51,123 nt of DNA from DAOVQB01 sp023128935 (lineage in GTDB: Bacteria; Eisenbacteria; RBG-16-71-46; CAIMUX01; WJJG01): assembly GCA_030628905.1 (NCBI GenBank), contig DAOVQB010000011.1, positions 1-51,123 on the forward strand, read 5' to 3'. Below the pieces are notes generated by a model. It made no database searches and was not told where the DNA came from. It saw only the letters and a list, made by a program, of their open reading frames with translations. Both the position numbers and the translations under genes were made by a program. This document shows, piece by piece, positions 45,201-51,123 of the stretch (position 1 is the stretch's first letter; the number at the start of each line of letters is the position of its first letter).

Positions 45201-48200
45201 ATGAGGTGCTCTTCAATCCAACGGACTATCTGACCGAGGGCGACAGCTACGTGCGGTTACATGCGATCGCGCATGATGCGGCCGGCAACGAAATGGCGGA
45301 CGATGCTCCCGAGGTGCTCGATGTCTTGATCGTGATCGATGACATCACGGCACCTGCAGCTTACCCGATGTGGGCGAAGACGACGGGTGCAGCGGACTTC
45401 ATGGCGCTGGCAGATCCGCATACGGCGATTACAGGGGTCACCCCAGAGATACGGGTGAAGATTGTAGATCCCACCGCGGCGGGCAACATGGTCTCGAAGG
45501 TCTCGCTCGAGCATAGGACAGCGGTCGATACGGCTTGGGTCCTGATCGAGACGCAGCAGACCGGCCAGTTCACCTGGGCGGACAACTGGAACGCGACGAT
45601 GGATGTTGTTTGGGATGTCAGCGGTTTGGCAGAAGGGACATACGACCTGCGGGCGCTGGCCTATGATATCGATAATAATGTGCAGGAGAACCCGCTGATC
45701 GCGGATGTAGAGATCGACCACACAGCGCCATCGGTGGTCTACGCGCCGATGGGTGATGTATTCGCGGGCTTCACTACCTGGGCCTGGTACCAGAATGATG
45801 GAGTGGTGAGCGATTCGTCCAGGTGTGTGGCTCCCGATCCCGTGACAGAGGACCTCTTCTTCACGGTCGCGACGCCGGACTACCACGTGGCGGGAATCAA
45901 CCTTGAGTACCGTCATCTGACAGACCAGCTAGGAGTATGGACGGCCTGGCCCGCGAGCGGGTCGACTGTCCTGCCTGCGCTGGATTACGAACCCAATCTG
46001 GACTTCTCATACGACGACACGGACTACTACGTCTGGCGTGCGCGCATTGACAACTTCTTGGCGAGCCTGGCGGGTCTGACTGGCGTGATGGAGATCCGGG
46101 CAGTCGCGCAGGACTATGCACTCAACCAGAACATACTGCACAATGAGCAGAACCCGTGGTCGACCTGGACGGTGGATACGGTGGATCCGGAGAAGGTGAG
46201 CTTCAGCCATGATGTGCCGGCGTGCCAGGTGAACTCCGGTGATGACGTCACATTTACCTTTGAGGCGACCGATGCGCAGACGGATGTGACATTGATCCGC
46301 TTCGAATACAAGAAGGTGGCCGACGCTTGGGGCGACGGCGAACTGATCTCAACGTCTGTACCGACGGCGTCGAATATCGACACCGACTTCCCGCGCTGGA
46401 CGGCTTCGGCCACATGGACGACGCCGTACCCGCTGGTGCAGGATGAGGGCTATCACATCCGGGCACTGCTCTACGACACGGCCGGGAACATCATTGAGAT
46501 CAACCTGACACAGCCGGCTGGGCCAGTGACGGTCATTACAGTCGAGGACAATATCAAGCCGGAGGACACGCGCATTACGATGATTCCCGCGGTCCTGCGC
46601 TACGTGGATGATCCAGCGGGCATGGTGGGTTATCTTGGAGACTGCGAAGGTGGCCATCATGACGCGCTCTTCTACGACGTTGACGGTGATGGCGACTACG
46701 CATCGGGCACCGACCTGGCCGTGGACTATGGTGCGGGCGGTGCGGTGCTGACCGATCCGGATGTCGGTGATGGCAATGTGGGTGTTGCCACGAACACGTG
46801 GCCGCGCTGGGTGAACGCGAATGTGATCGGCGGCACGAACGAGATTGTGGTTGCCAACAGTGTCTTCCTGGTGGCTCGCACGGTGATCGAGGACAACGGC
46901 CTCGAGCGGGTCGAGTTCTGGGCGATCAATGCGGCCGATGAGGAGATCCTCATCGAGGTGGACGAGTGCCAGCCGGCGTGGGGAAGCTTCGTAGGTGTCG
47001 GGGCGCTATGGCAGATTACGTGGGATACAGAACGCAAGGACGTCTATGGGGTGAGCGTATTCCCGGATACGACCTACACGATCATCGCCAGGGCGATCGA
47101 CCTCGAGGGCAACGTTGAGGATATCGATCTGCATGGTTCGGCGACGGTAACTGTGGACAACACCGTGCCGGCGGCGACCCCGGATGCGGATCCGGCCACC
47201 GCGGAGATCGAGACGACGCTTGCGGTCCAGCGCAATGGGATCTTTACGCTATTCGCGCGGACCGAGAGCGAAAGGGACGATGATGAAGTGACCTTCGCCT
47301 ACAAGTTCGCTGATGACCTGAATACGGCTGAGTCTTGGACACAGGTCCCGAACGCAGAGGGCGTGGATGCAAGCGATCAGAATCCGGATCTCACGAGGCC
47401 CTACGTCTTCGATTGGGATCTCAATAAGATGGCTTCGAACTCAACGGCCTTGAACGTCGGGTGGTCGTACCACATGTCCGCGCAAGCGAGCGACATCGTG
47501 GCGAACACCGAGACCTGGCTGGAGGCGTTCGATGAGGAGCGGTACATCACCTTCACGGTTGAGGACACGATGGCACCTGTGGCTACGATCACTGAGATCG
47601 CACGAGCCACGGGCGACACCGATCCGATCATAATGCCGCATCTCTATAATGCCATCTATGCGCGGGACTTCGCCTACTTGGAGGCGACGCTCCTGAATCA
47701 TGAGAATGACGCCCAGCACGTTGAGTTCCTGTGGGCACTGGAGGGCTCGACGACCCGGACATTGATCGATGTGGTGGAGGATCCGGAGAATGCGCAGAAT
47801 CCATACACCTGGAGGATGGAGGGATGGGATCTGAGCGGGCTGCCAGATGGTGCGACCTGTGAGGTCTTCGCAGTGGCGACGGACGAATGCGGCAATGAGG
47901 ACATCAACGAGGACACCGGTAGACCGAAGGAGGGGCCCGTCTTCAAGCTGGTCGTCGACCACAGCGGACCGACCTTCACGGTCTCGACGCCATATGATGC
48001 CATGCGTGAGTGCCCGGCAGAGGGGCTGACGTGGGCGGACTGGACCGAGCGGGTGAACGGTGACTGCTTCGATCACGGTATCAACGAGATCTGGCAGTAC
48101 AACACCGGCCCGTCGCAGAGCGCGTGTGGGCGGATTGCGCCGCACGGCTTCTTCACGGGAGCGAGTGATGCGACCTTCGAGATCGAGATGCTGGGCGCTG

Positions 48201-51123
48201 GTGATGCGGCAGATGGGGTTGCCTTCCGCTGGCAGAAGAATGGGGCCGGCTGGACCAACAGCACGACTGCAGTACAGAGATACCTGAGCGACGGCGTTTG
48301 GGTGAGCTTCGTAGATGGTGCCACTAGCCCGTCGTTCACCTGGGATACTGTCCAGGGCAACGGTAACGACACATTTACCTTTACTACACAGGGCCTGGTG
48401 TACGACCTGCTCTTCACCAGCGATGCGATCGACATCGATCGGGACAAGGTCTTCTGGGAGTACAAGCGCAGCGAGCTGCCCGACGGGGACGAGAATTGGA
48501 TCTACAGGACCATGAATCCCGCCGAGGTGCTCTATGACGCCAACACGACGACCTTCTCATCGAGCTGGGAGATGAGCACCCTGACGCCGGGGCTCTACGA
48601 TGTGCGCTTGACCGTCTATGACTACTCGGGCAACCGGACCACGGAGGTGGTGGCGGAGATGGTCGTGATCGATGCGGCCGCGCCGGACGTCGAGGTCACG
48701 AATATTGCGATACTGGATCCGGCTGGAGATGACACCGTCATCGACATGGTGGACTTCGGCACGATACCGGATATCACCGCTGGCACGGATGTCCAGATCT
48801 GGGCAACAGCCCGCGATCTCGAAGCCGGTTTGCCGGAGGCGGTGGAGACCGGCGTGATACAGATAATCTTCGAGGCGGCCTATGTCGTCGCGGATCCTGG
48901 CACCGCGGATTGGCAGGCCTTCGGGGGCTGGGAGGTTCCGGAAGGGACACCGATCACCTGGGAGGTCCAGGAGTCCGAGGTCTGGCACACGAGCGGCTTG
49001 ACCGACGGGGCCTACTGGGTCCGGGCGCGCGCGAAGGATGAAGTCTGCAACATCGGCATAAGCGAGGTTGTCCAGATCCGCGTCAAGGAGATGCGGCCGC
49101 CTGTGGCGCGCATCAACGGATTCAGGGTTTGGACGGAAGTGTGCGGTGATGATCCGGGTACCTACTGCCAGATCTATGCATTGGCCTACTGCGATGCAGC
49201 GATCACGCAGGTTCAGATCGAGCTCTTCAATCCTGAGCTCGTAAATGAGGAAACAGGCGAGGACGGATGGATAGGGATCGGGATCCCGCAGGCTCTCGTA
49301 CAGGATGCGGACCCAGCGACCGACGAGGTCTGGATGACCCAGATCAATCTGGATGCATTCGCGGTTGGTGAGGAACTCACCCTGCGCGCGCAGGCCACTG
49401 ACGCCGACCTGAACCAGGATCCGGATCCGGCGACGGTTGTAGTCGAGGTGGTAGAGCTCTTCGACGGAACGCGCGACCTAATGGCGAAGACGGATCTTGG
49501 AGAGGTCACCGATCCAGAGCTCTGGGTCGTGGGTGGAGACAGCCCGGACAGGGTGGTAATCACGGTAACCCTGACAGACGCGACGCAAACACCACATGTG
49601 CTTGCATTGACGCCGGCACCGGACAATGTTCCGACGTCGAATGCCTCACGTGAGCAGTGGGTTGCAATGAACCGCATGAACGGGGCTGAGGCTACCTGGC
49701 AGGGTGCTTTCGAAGTTCCGCAGCAGCACTGTGGCAAGAGCATGGTCTTTGTCACGGCCCTGCACACAGAGACCGCCGCTATAGACCTCCACAGCGCGTA
49801 TCTGTGGTCCTACGAAACCACGGCCGATCTAGGATCGAACGGACCGGTGAGTGTGCCGGGATACTGGTCTGAGGGTGATAGCGCCTACCTCCACGCGACA
49901 GCGGAGGTGCCGAGTGGGACCGCATGGAATAATTGCTTCATGCTCTGCGCGACGAAGGCTCCCGACGTGCTGGGGGATGACGCGCGCTACCTGACGCTGA
50001 TCCCGAACAGCTGCTATCACATCGGCCCGGTCGGTGGGGCGGCTGCCGCGGGGACACCCGGGTATCTGCCGACGATCACAATCCAGTATGACGAGGCCCT
50101 GCTGCTGGCTCTGTTGGAGGGTGATGATGCCTTGCTCGCAATGAAGGAGCCGTTCCTGCAGGTGCGTGCATGGGATCAGGCTAGCGACGACTGGAGCAGT
50201 GAGCACCTGAAAGCCGTGAGCGTTGACATCACAAACAACGAGATCTCATTCCAGGTGGCTGAGCTTGGGACGGATCGGTGCAGGTATGCACTCTTTACCT
50301 CGCCGAAGAATCCGCCCATCGAGATCGTCGCCTTCACGCCGGACAGCCCGTATATTGGACGCTGGAACTACACGGACCAGAGTCCTGAGATCTTCGGATA
50401 CCTGAACGGCGCGGGGACCGAGCAAATCGATCCTAATACAATCACGGTCTACATCGACAATCGTCCAGTGGCCGCGTTTCAGAACCCGGTTGGTGCATTG
50501 GGGCTCAACGGGTTCGACGGGAGCCGGGTCTACACGTTTACTTACAGCCACGCGAACGCGGGCATACCGAATCTGACGCCGGGCAGGCACGATCTGCGCA
50601 TCGAGTACAACTATGGACCCCTTGCGCAGGATAAGCTCGAATCGCTGCCGGCCAACGCTGCGGGTGCGGTGTTCTATGTAGACCATATGGCACCCATCGT
50701 GCAGTTCCACGGTGGCTGGATCAGCAACCCCACCCTGCGCAACGTGGCGGGCTACATGAATCCCAAGTGGGAAGAGCTGAAGATAGAGGAGATGCTGACC
50801 GCCTATATCTACGATGCTGGCGCAGGTGTCCGCATAGAAGAAGAAGACGACGCGACGGAGAGTAGCGGCTTCAAGTACGACCTCTGGCTCATCCACCACG
50901 ATTACGAGGAGGATGATCAGATCGATGTGGACGAGATTGAAGAGCGGTTGCTGCTGCATGAGGGGACAGCCAGTGAGGTTATCCCGTACATAACGCCGGA
51001 TCTGTATGCACCGGTTTCGGATACCACAGGGCAGGCTCCATATAGTGAGTACACCTACTCATACTCGCCGAGCGACACGATGATGGTCGGCTTCCCGATC
51101 ATGGGAGGCGGTCACCGGATAAC
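36209..51123 (+). CDS. Giant secreted Ig-like repeat protein, 3' end outside window
   Basis: One frame stays open from here to the window edge, giving at least 4,971 residues. It begins with a signal peptide: MNSSGR, then the hydrophobic FSLILVSVFAMVWAGLFLG, with likely cleavage near residues 27-30. Residues 40-700 hold about five SbsA/Big_5-like Ig modules (LRVIFNEPLTAATV, MWLIFSEPVDPTSL). Then come Asp-rich calcium-type segments and, from about residue 1,400, a long array of Ig-like modules ending in strands such as LLRAVATDEAGNVDP. The chain is strongly acidic with scattered Cys, fitting an extracellular structural or adhesive protein; no enzyme domain or anchor is seen so far. An upstream in-frame start (ATG 36101 or GTG 36107, after AAGGAGG) would add 34-36 charged residues before the signal sequence and is less likely. 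Function is unknown. Confidence 0.88.
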   Translation, partial: MNSSGRFSLILVSVFAMVWAGLFLGATDASGLRASDNYKFESYTSFPTAGGPYIIAATWDDANNELRVIFNEPLTAATVCPSDFLAIGGWVLNDATSASTVEVIPHANDRRVVTLTNFTTEPDPAAGTDSIAIRTIGDFALPACYQGGITGLDAVVCTDHSHVPIVTGPVAVQVILNTWLEGNASNDQIQVVFDADIDAGIPAGNATGAKFLRTPELEAIGASWSTALTLDVARNGADNNVLDIDIAAAGSVAEIRQLWPGIAKLWMGDDAVEWNGTSVGNVAQKVMFDNLGDHYFSGGANGWNEGGPILLGATWIEADDQMWLIFSEPVDPTSLAQHGGLGEVEAQYELGTGVTGWALNAMNPSQFVDATQGLAWPGEFTNVVIITDPTNGASNSTIRVASTATAMTDFQGMRGPQSEWVDIVPGIAIVRAFYDDMNTSVVSDDVLEMWLTEDIATPANVDHTCFKFANNADLPNSIWSSLSFAADNDDGRGRVRVTGWDLPEELLDLAHATQKRLPLGTYVSLSGAALTGAKSGGTNTTAEIPVIEQPVWPNQPLGAEVPAHTNTFFWDPDGTCQPNYTGDEVNEVYLAWHERVSYKVDSWLLYFTASGVSAFDADGYVNDFAGRALNVSNLVSDSLETNGLHRVAVNIVGHGGAAADVFPTDDPGTALVDGDEVWFMLIPVNYWGDIGPRASAIVFSSRFVGGVCPPRDYSDDDDNLIHVAATWTDTNLDGIRQDSEWTRTVTGDAGAALCGTHIYVFSVPDSTTAATAAEVAVIAADGSFGPVDLENNFNAEPYLYLFAKLDDIYSVGASTGGSVHIINDIVAPSLTVDGTGALVNADRFNNFQVYTKNNYLNILALAKDGTPAAAGALSDLLTIMADFTEVDSATTPTTAQGDLVSAVPLVGLGGDQVDNDGDWVAHDLGIDLNDDGVRDYPEPYFDENGDGLFTPGETFFDRDGDLKCDSPRTGVVPGAEGDADIVYDLNLDSADPDERGWYEVQQWSSAPDSSNCHVTKGFKLRYPITDANLVTNFGEIDDAPVNITVWDSTFAVGLTYADTSTASPAIGAAFKCRIDEVPPTISKLTELFVESSLTASTSTAANLILPTGPTYHLGCYVDFTVETDSDDDCLFGVTQVYTNRTGAWSWEGMTLDPPGVNATAGVPGIIYGGIETGASYATPRNGDDDRDATGLNTDGLDNDEDGDIDEAGEGIDLQDIEVVDAVQDSTTNATAGVDLLWRQTDRRDNDGDAFFRFEPFYDVGGTNPGDGSIQPRMIWYNIDESVTNDIDDDGDGTVDEATEIETYSAAYDDNEDGIMDGEAVEITAVASRKYTVAGAGNFWVTKSAVLGEHPANTVGDICALTEIVEGCYGVLDPNGVENTGTFPTLGWGDDSVTDLFNWAALHSVENIDFYLISQLYGMTADGTTEYQLRMLAYDKAGQTTPGYAYPITFTLDVEPPDPQILAITGACDDDPATAPPDFADVDTDRGGLQVYDSGSYTLTVTDDPDAVKVYFTSRFSTTNGATWSSWSTTAIVGTGIDESRPFTGEYDWWLTHSINNDPAADSLAVEFRAIAEDAFGNTQNADSVCVLDVTVIDGTAPHTWFTMINTVENAYWATYGGASATTVFPYWYRDHYGPVRVPAGPVINIWAEFDDNDDSVPFDATNDVIRLVFEARAVGAGGEWTPIETVTGGIDPASGDSLTIDGTRPVAVTLDTQTMGTGSYDIRVWACDIEGNCSTLSADMATITIVEEGLRAYIEPPYHDPATGAGTFELYAFNYIHDAELDFVEFQFYEDTDGDGVDNDSHSWHKIAIDGDDTGRGDVLLRRGSHKYYDLSGHIAFVNGGGASGDEVFIDFDEDGYSMRDPVIMEQAGGAWGQYDHGIDIVVVGELTGTYDGHATTNFAATEFHTGDAPFDPTEWIMKDNGLEGGVALELWHTQWDGSGLAGEVLVRAVATDEFGSVDDSVTSPSVIPVQSVRIDSDAPFAEVTELTLPDGSTPSLGGSVYISGSNDWFKMLATTSDTDVRHVSFQYSDDGGTNWSDIDLNDDDDFYSDINDTLGFQAIGVDEIFRDDGDFVYGAGDICMFDGNDNSVDTPIGTPLIPLIGEDGPGGAPGDEDSDGLTDEDYGEGDASWDPKDYDTPYYVYFPIAGHPTLPFTSDTALLLRAVATDEAGNVDPTNTATLAIIIGESVPPETDIWEVTNAVGDTIDVWPAVSGRGLYPDGVELVGADVDDLTLFMHVTAEDATAITSVDMMWRLRSDCYPDLEGWENPWRSMSADGYSALDVTYPYNFTVDLVGLQADYGDAVIEFYPMGEDGNGNHTVAPEHPYALRILTNSAAITTTLPATVSPGDEFWFEAELDTLVDGAKVTFYYAERAMDAVIDPTLVMQSSPYISAALNPAMGDTPQHQALLTNNGTACTYRADMSAVTSPTKYDWTMNGASVEFGQPPAIGDTIRVNYDIVSTHYDLATAGNRTLTYHILDEGDSYSPYTVAWDAGDGGVPPASEDSTDAYNIIAAVTIGDAADNECGLVEPVYSEGKLLYLTTEDLPVIALYMFGLNNASASTASTVHQFWPGNPSFDSQGLMTVSEWKMSGIEAEVFVKHDPNGAANPGEQPVAVNLELTQGTTTHTIALAPINNLQTQVNMIFTMYEEDYASVGALYEIENVTLRLAGNEYAMSEVEAGIWQVGSVPVPISGAATGYTFHIDMVGDDFAEVADYRNGRNGISSVRTPTVPFWYASLDTKTLLGDETAIWGVQAIGEDAEGLLGKTSPQPKKMIYDRVAPTVSELTASSLRFNEEVKDATGATIGVTLFADVFDPTPENFNVITVSEVVFQYCPNYAANEADRVWVVMDSDKTANDGWFTTINNGGAAGFDIPDPEADFYDNDGDGSWDEADESTSDMAFRVLARDDAMNFSEPYVLEFILDSTEPVATMTAPEDGSVFAYTGGPITLAAEITESEEDVAYVQFRYMANEGAGAGDGWQDVDITPEDNSDNPWDDEPPYEVLFNPTDYLTEGDSYVRLHAIAHDAAGNEMADDAPEVLDVLIVIDDITAPAAYPMWAKTTGAADFMALADPHTAITGVTPEIRVKIVDPTAAGNMVSKVSLEHRTAVDTAWVLIETQQTGQFTWADNWNATMDVVWDVSGLAEGTYDLRALAYDIDNNVQENPLIADVEIDHTAPSVVYAPMGDVFAGFTTWAWYQNDGVVSDSSRCVAPDPVTEDLFFTVATPDYHVAGINLEYRHLTDQLGVWTAWPASGSTVLPALDYEPNLDFSYDDTDYYVWRARIDNFLASLAGLTGVMEIRAVAQDYALNQNILHNEQNPWSTWTVDTVDPEKVSFSHDVPACQVNSGDDVTFTFEATDAQTDVTLIRFEYKKVADAWGDGELISTSVPTASNIDTDFPRWTASATWTTPYPLVQDEGYHIRALLYDTAGNIIEINLTQPAGPVTVITVEDNIKPEDTRITMIPAVLRYVDDPAGMVGYLGDCEGGHHDALFYDVDGDGDYASGTDLAVDYGAGGAVLTDPDVGDGNVGVATNTWPRWVNANVIGGTNEIVVANSVFLVARTVIEDNGLERVEFWAINAADEEILIEVDECQPAWGSFVGVGALWQITWDTERKDVYGVSVFPDTTYTIIARAIDLEGNVEDIDLHGSATVTVDNTVPAATPDADPATAEIETTLAVQRNGIFTLFARTESERDDDEVTFAYKFADDLNTAESWTQVPNAEGVDASDQNPDLTRPYVFDWDLNKMASNSTALNVGWSYHMSAQASDIVANTETWLEAFDEERYITFTVEDTMAPVATITEIARATGDTDPIIMPHLYNAIYARDFAYLEATLLNHENDAQHVEFLWALEGSTTRTLIDVVEDPENAQNPYTWRMEGWDLSGLPDGATCEVFAVATDECGNEDINEDTGRPKEGPVFKLVVDHSGPTFTVSTPYDAMRECPAEGLTWADWTERVNGDCFDHGINEIWQYNTGPSQSACGRIAPHGFFTGASDATFEIEMLGAGDAADGVAFRWQKNGAGWTNSTTAVQRYLSDGVWVSFVDGATSPSFTWDTVQGNGNDTFTFTTQGLVYDLLFTSDAIDIDRDKVFWEYKRSELPDGDENWIYRTMNPAEVLYDANTTTFSSSWEMSTLTPGLYDVRLTVYDYSGNRTTEVVAEMVVIDAAAPDVEVTNIAILDPAGDDTVIDMVDFGTIPDITAGTDVQIWATARDLEAGLPEAVETGVIQIIFEAAYVVADPGTADWQAFGGWEVPEGTPITWEVQESEVWHTSGLTDGAYWVRARAKDEVCNIGISEVVQIRVKEMRPPVARINGFRVWTEVCGDDPGTYCQIYALAYCDAAITQVQIELFNPELVNEETGEDGWIGIGIPQALVQDADPATDEVWMTQINLDAFAVGEELTLRAQATDADLNQDPDPATVVVEVVELFDGTRDLMAKTDLGEVTDPELWVVGGDSPDRVVITVTLTDATQTPHVLALTPAPDNVPTSNASREQWVAMNRMNGAEATWQGAFEVPQQHCGKSMVFVTALHTETAAIDLHSAYLWSYETTADLGSNGPVSVPGYWSEGDSAYLHATAEVPSGTAWNNCFMLCATKAPDVLGDDARYLTLIPNSCYHIGPVGGAAAAGTPGYLPTITIQYDEALLLALLEGDDALLAMKEPFLQVRAWDQASDDWSSEHLKAVSVDITNNEISFQVAELGTDRCRYALFTSPKNPPIEIVAFTPDSPYIGRWNYTDQSPEIFGYLNGAGTEQIDPNTITVYIDNRPVAAFQNPVGALGLNGFDGSRVYTFTYSHANAGIPNLTPGRHDLRIEYNYGPLAQDKLESLPANAAGAVFYVDHMAPIVQFHGGWISNPTLRNVAGYMNPKWEELKIEEMLTAYIYDAGAGVRIEEEDDATESSGFKYDLWLIHHDYEEDDQIDVDEIEERLLLHEGTASEVIPYITPDLYAPVSDTTGQAPYSEYTYSYSPSDTMMVGFPIMGGGHRI
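36330..38320 (+). repeat. About five SbsA/Big_5-like modules in the giant protein
   Basis: Diverged modules of about 110-135 residues begin near 36360, 36718, 37129, 37480 and 37900. Each opens with a strand such as IIAATWDDANNELRV or PILLGATWIEADDQMW, then F-(N/S)-E-P-(L/V) or a variant, a variable Ig core, and in some a G-x-x-L-x-V ending. This is the pattern of SbsA Ig-like (Big_5) domains. Boundaries are approximate and the family call is by eye. Confidence 0.55.
38940..46722 (+). repeat. Asp-rich calcium-binding-type segments in the giant protein
   Basis: Seven short segments rich in D-x-D/N-G-D patterns interrupt the Ig modules: near 38945-39105 (with DENGDGLFTPGE and FFDRDGD), 39745-39840 (DNDEDGDIDEAGEG), 40060-40175 (DIDDDGDGTVDEATE, DDNEDGIMDGE), 41582-41612 (DGDGVDND), 42546-42600 (DEDSDGLTDEDYGEG), 44845-44895 (YDNDGDGSWDEADES) and 46676-46722 (YDVDGDGDYASGTD). 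They resemble thrombospondin type 3 or dockerin-like calcium loops, which would rigidify the chain outside the cell. Confidence 0.6.
40400..49430 (+). repeat. Tandem array of degenerate Ig-like modules in the giant protein
   Basis: At least fifteen modules share a closing strand of the form (L/V/I)RA-x-A-x-D-x-x-GN. Examples are near 40493 (RMLAYDKAGQT), 40906 (FRAIAEDAFGNTQ), 41376 (IRVWACDIEGNC), 42046 (LVRAVATDEFGS), 42687 (LLRAVATDEAGNVDP), 44910 (FRVLARDDAMN), 45250 (VRLHAIAHDAAGNE), 45649 (LRALAYDIDNN), 46095 (IRAVAQDYALNQN), 46457 (IRALLYDTAGN), 47087 (IARAIDLEGNVED), 47865 (VFAVATDECGNED), 48601 (VRLTVYDYSGN), 49019 (VRARAKDEVCN) and 49383 (LRAQATDADLNQD). Most modules also have a mid strand like VxFQYxxDGGxxW and start with a D-x-T/D-APF linker. 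Spacing varies from about 140 to 900 bases. Confidence 0.65.

Overview
The window is a GC-rich bacterial chromosome segment dominated by housekeeping genes, ending in one very large gene for a secreted protein. It reads as a Gram-negative-type, probably uncultured bacterium. The gene sets (rrn end, yebC-ruvCAB-queA-tgt-yajC, ffh-rpsP-khpA-rimM-trmD-rplS-rnhB-yraN, tig-clpP-clpX-lon), a membrane-anchored PASTA protein and the giant acidic Ig-like exoprotein would fit a lineage of the FCB/Eisenbacteria-Krumholzibacteriota-Latescibacterota kind. That placement is an inference; the 23S fragment would settle it.

Layout, left to right. 1-703: 3' end of 23S rRNA, 5S rRNA and a strong intrinsic terminator. 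925-17645, continuing to 18160: a long co-directional run of translation, tRNA-modification, Holliday-junction and secretion genes (EF-G-like, yebC, ruvC-ruvA-ruvB, queA, tgt, yajC, fmt, rsmB, PASTA protein, rpe, ffh, rpsP, khpA, rimM, trmD, rplS, rnhB, yraN). Many neighbours are translationally coupled (ATGA, GTGA or one-base overlaps). 18224-27271: an acyl-CoA and propionyl-CoA metabolism island. On the plus strand are meaB, the small B12-binding subunit of methylmalonyl-CoA mutase and two acyl-CoA dehydrogenases. On the minus strand are pccB, the large mutase subunit and methylmalonyl-CoA epimerase. A plus-strand enoyl-CoA hydratase is divergent from pccB. Together they carry out acyl-CoA oxidation and the route propionyl-CoA to (S)-methylmalonyl-CoA to (R)-methylmalonyl-CoA to succinyl-CoA, with MeaB protecting the B12 mutase. 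27385-33666: tRNA-Leu, trigger factor, ClpP, ClpX and Lon, a protein folding and degradation block. 33923-35474: purA and tRNA-Lys.

35475-36100 is a 626-base stretch with no recognisable gene but a good promoter. From 36209 to the right edge one reading frame stays open for at least 4,971 codons. It encodes a signal-peptide-bearing, strongly acidic giant protein. It has about five SbsA/Big_5-like modules at its N-terminus, several Asp-rich calcium-binding-type segments, and a long array of degenerate Ig-like modules, each ending in an RA-x-A-x-D-x-x-GN type strand. Its stop codon lies outside the window. This is the least ordinary object here.

Other unusual points: ClpP has an N-terminal extension of about 50 residues and Asn in place of the catalytic Asp; short tandem duplications lie exactly over the stop codons of two unrelated genes (queA and pccB); the methylmalonyl-CoA mutase subunits are encoded on opposite strands; and a possible decayed coding remnant sits between yebC and ruvC. 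No CRISPR array, transposase, phage gene or restriction/defence system was found.
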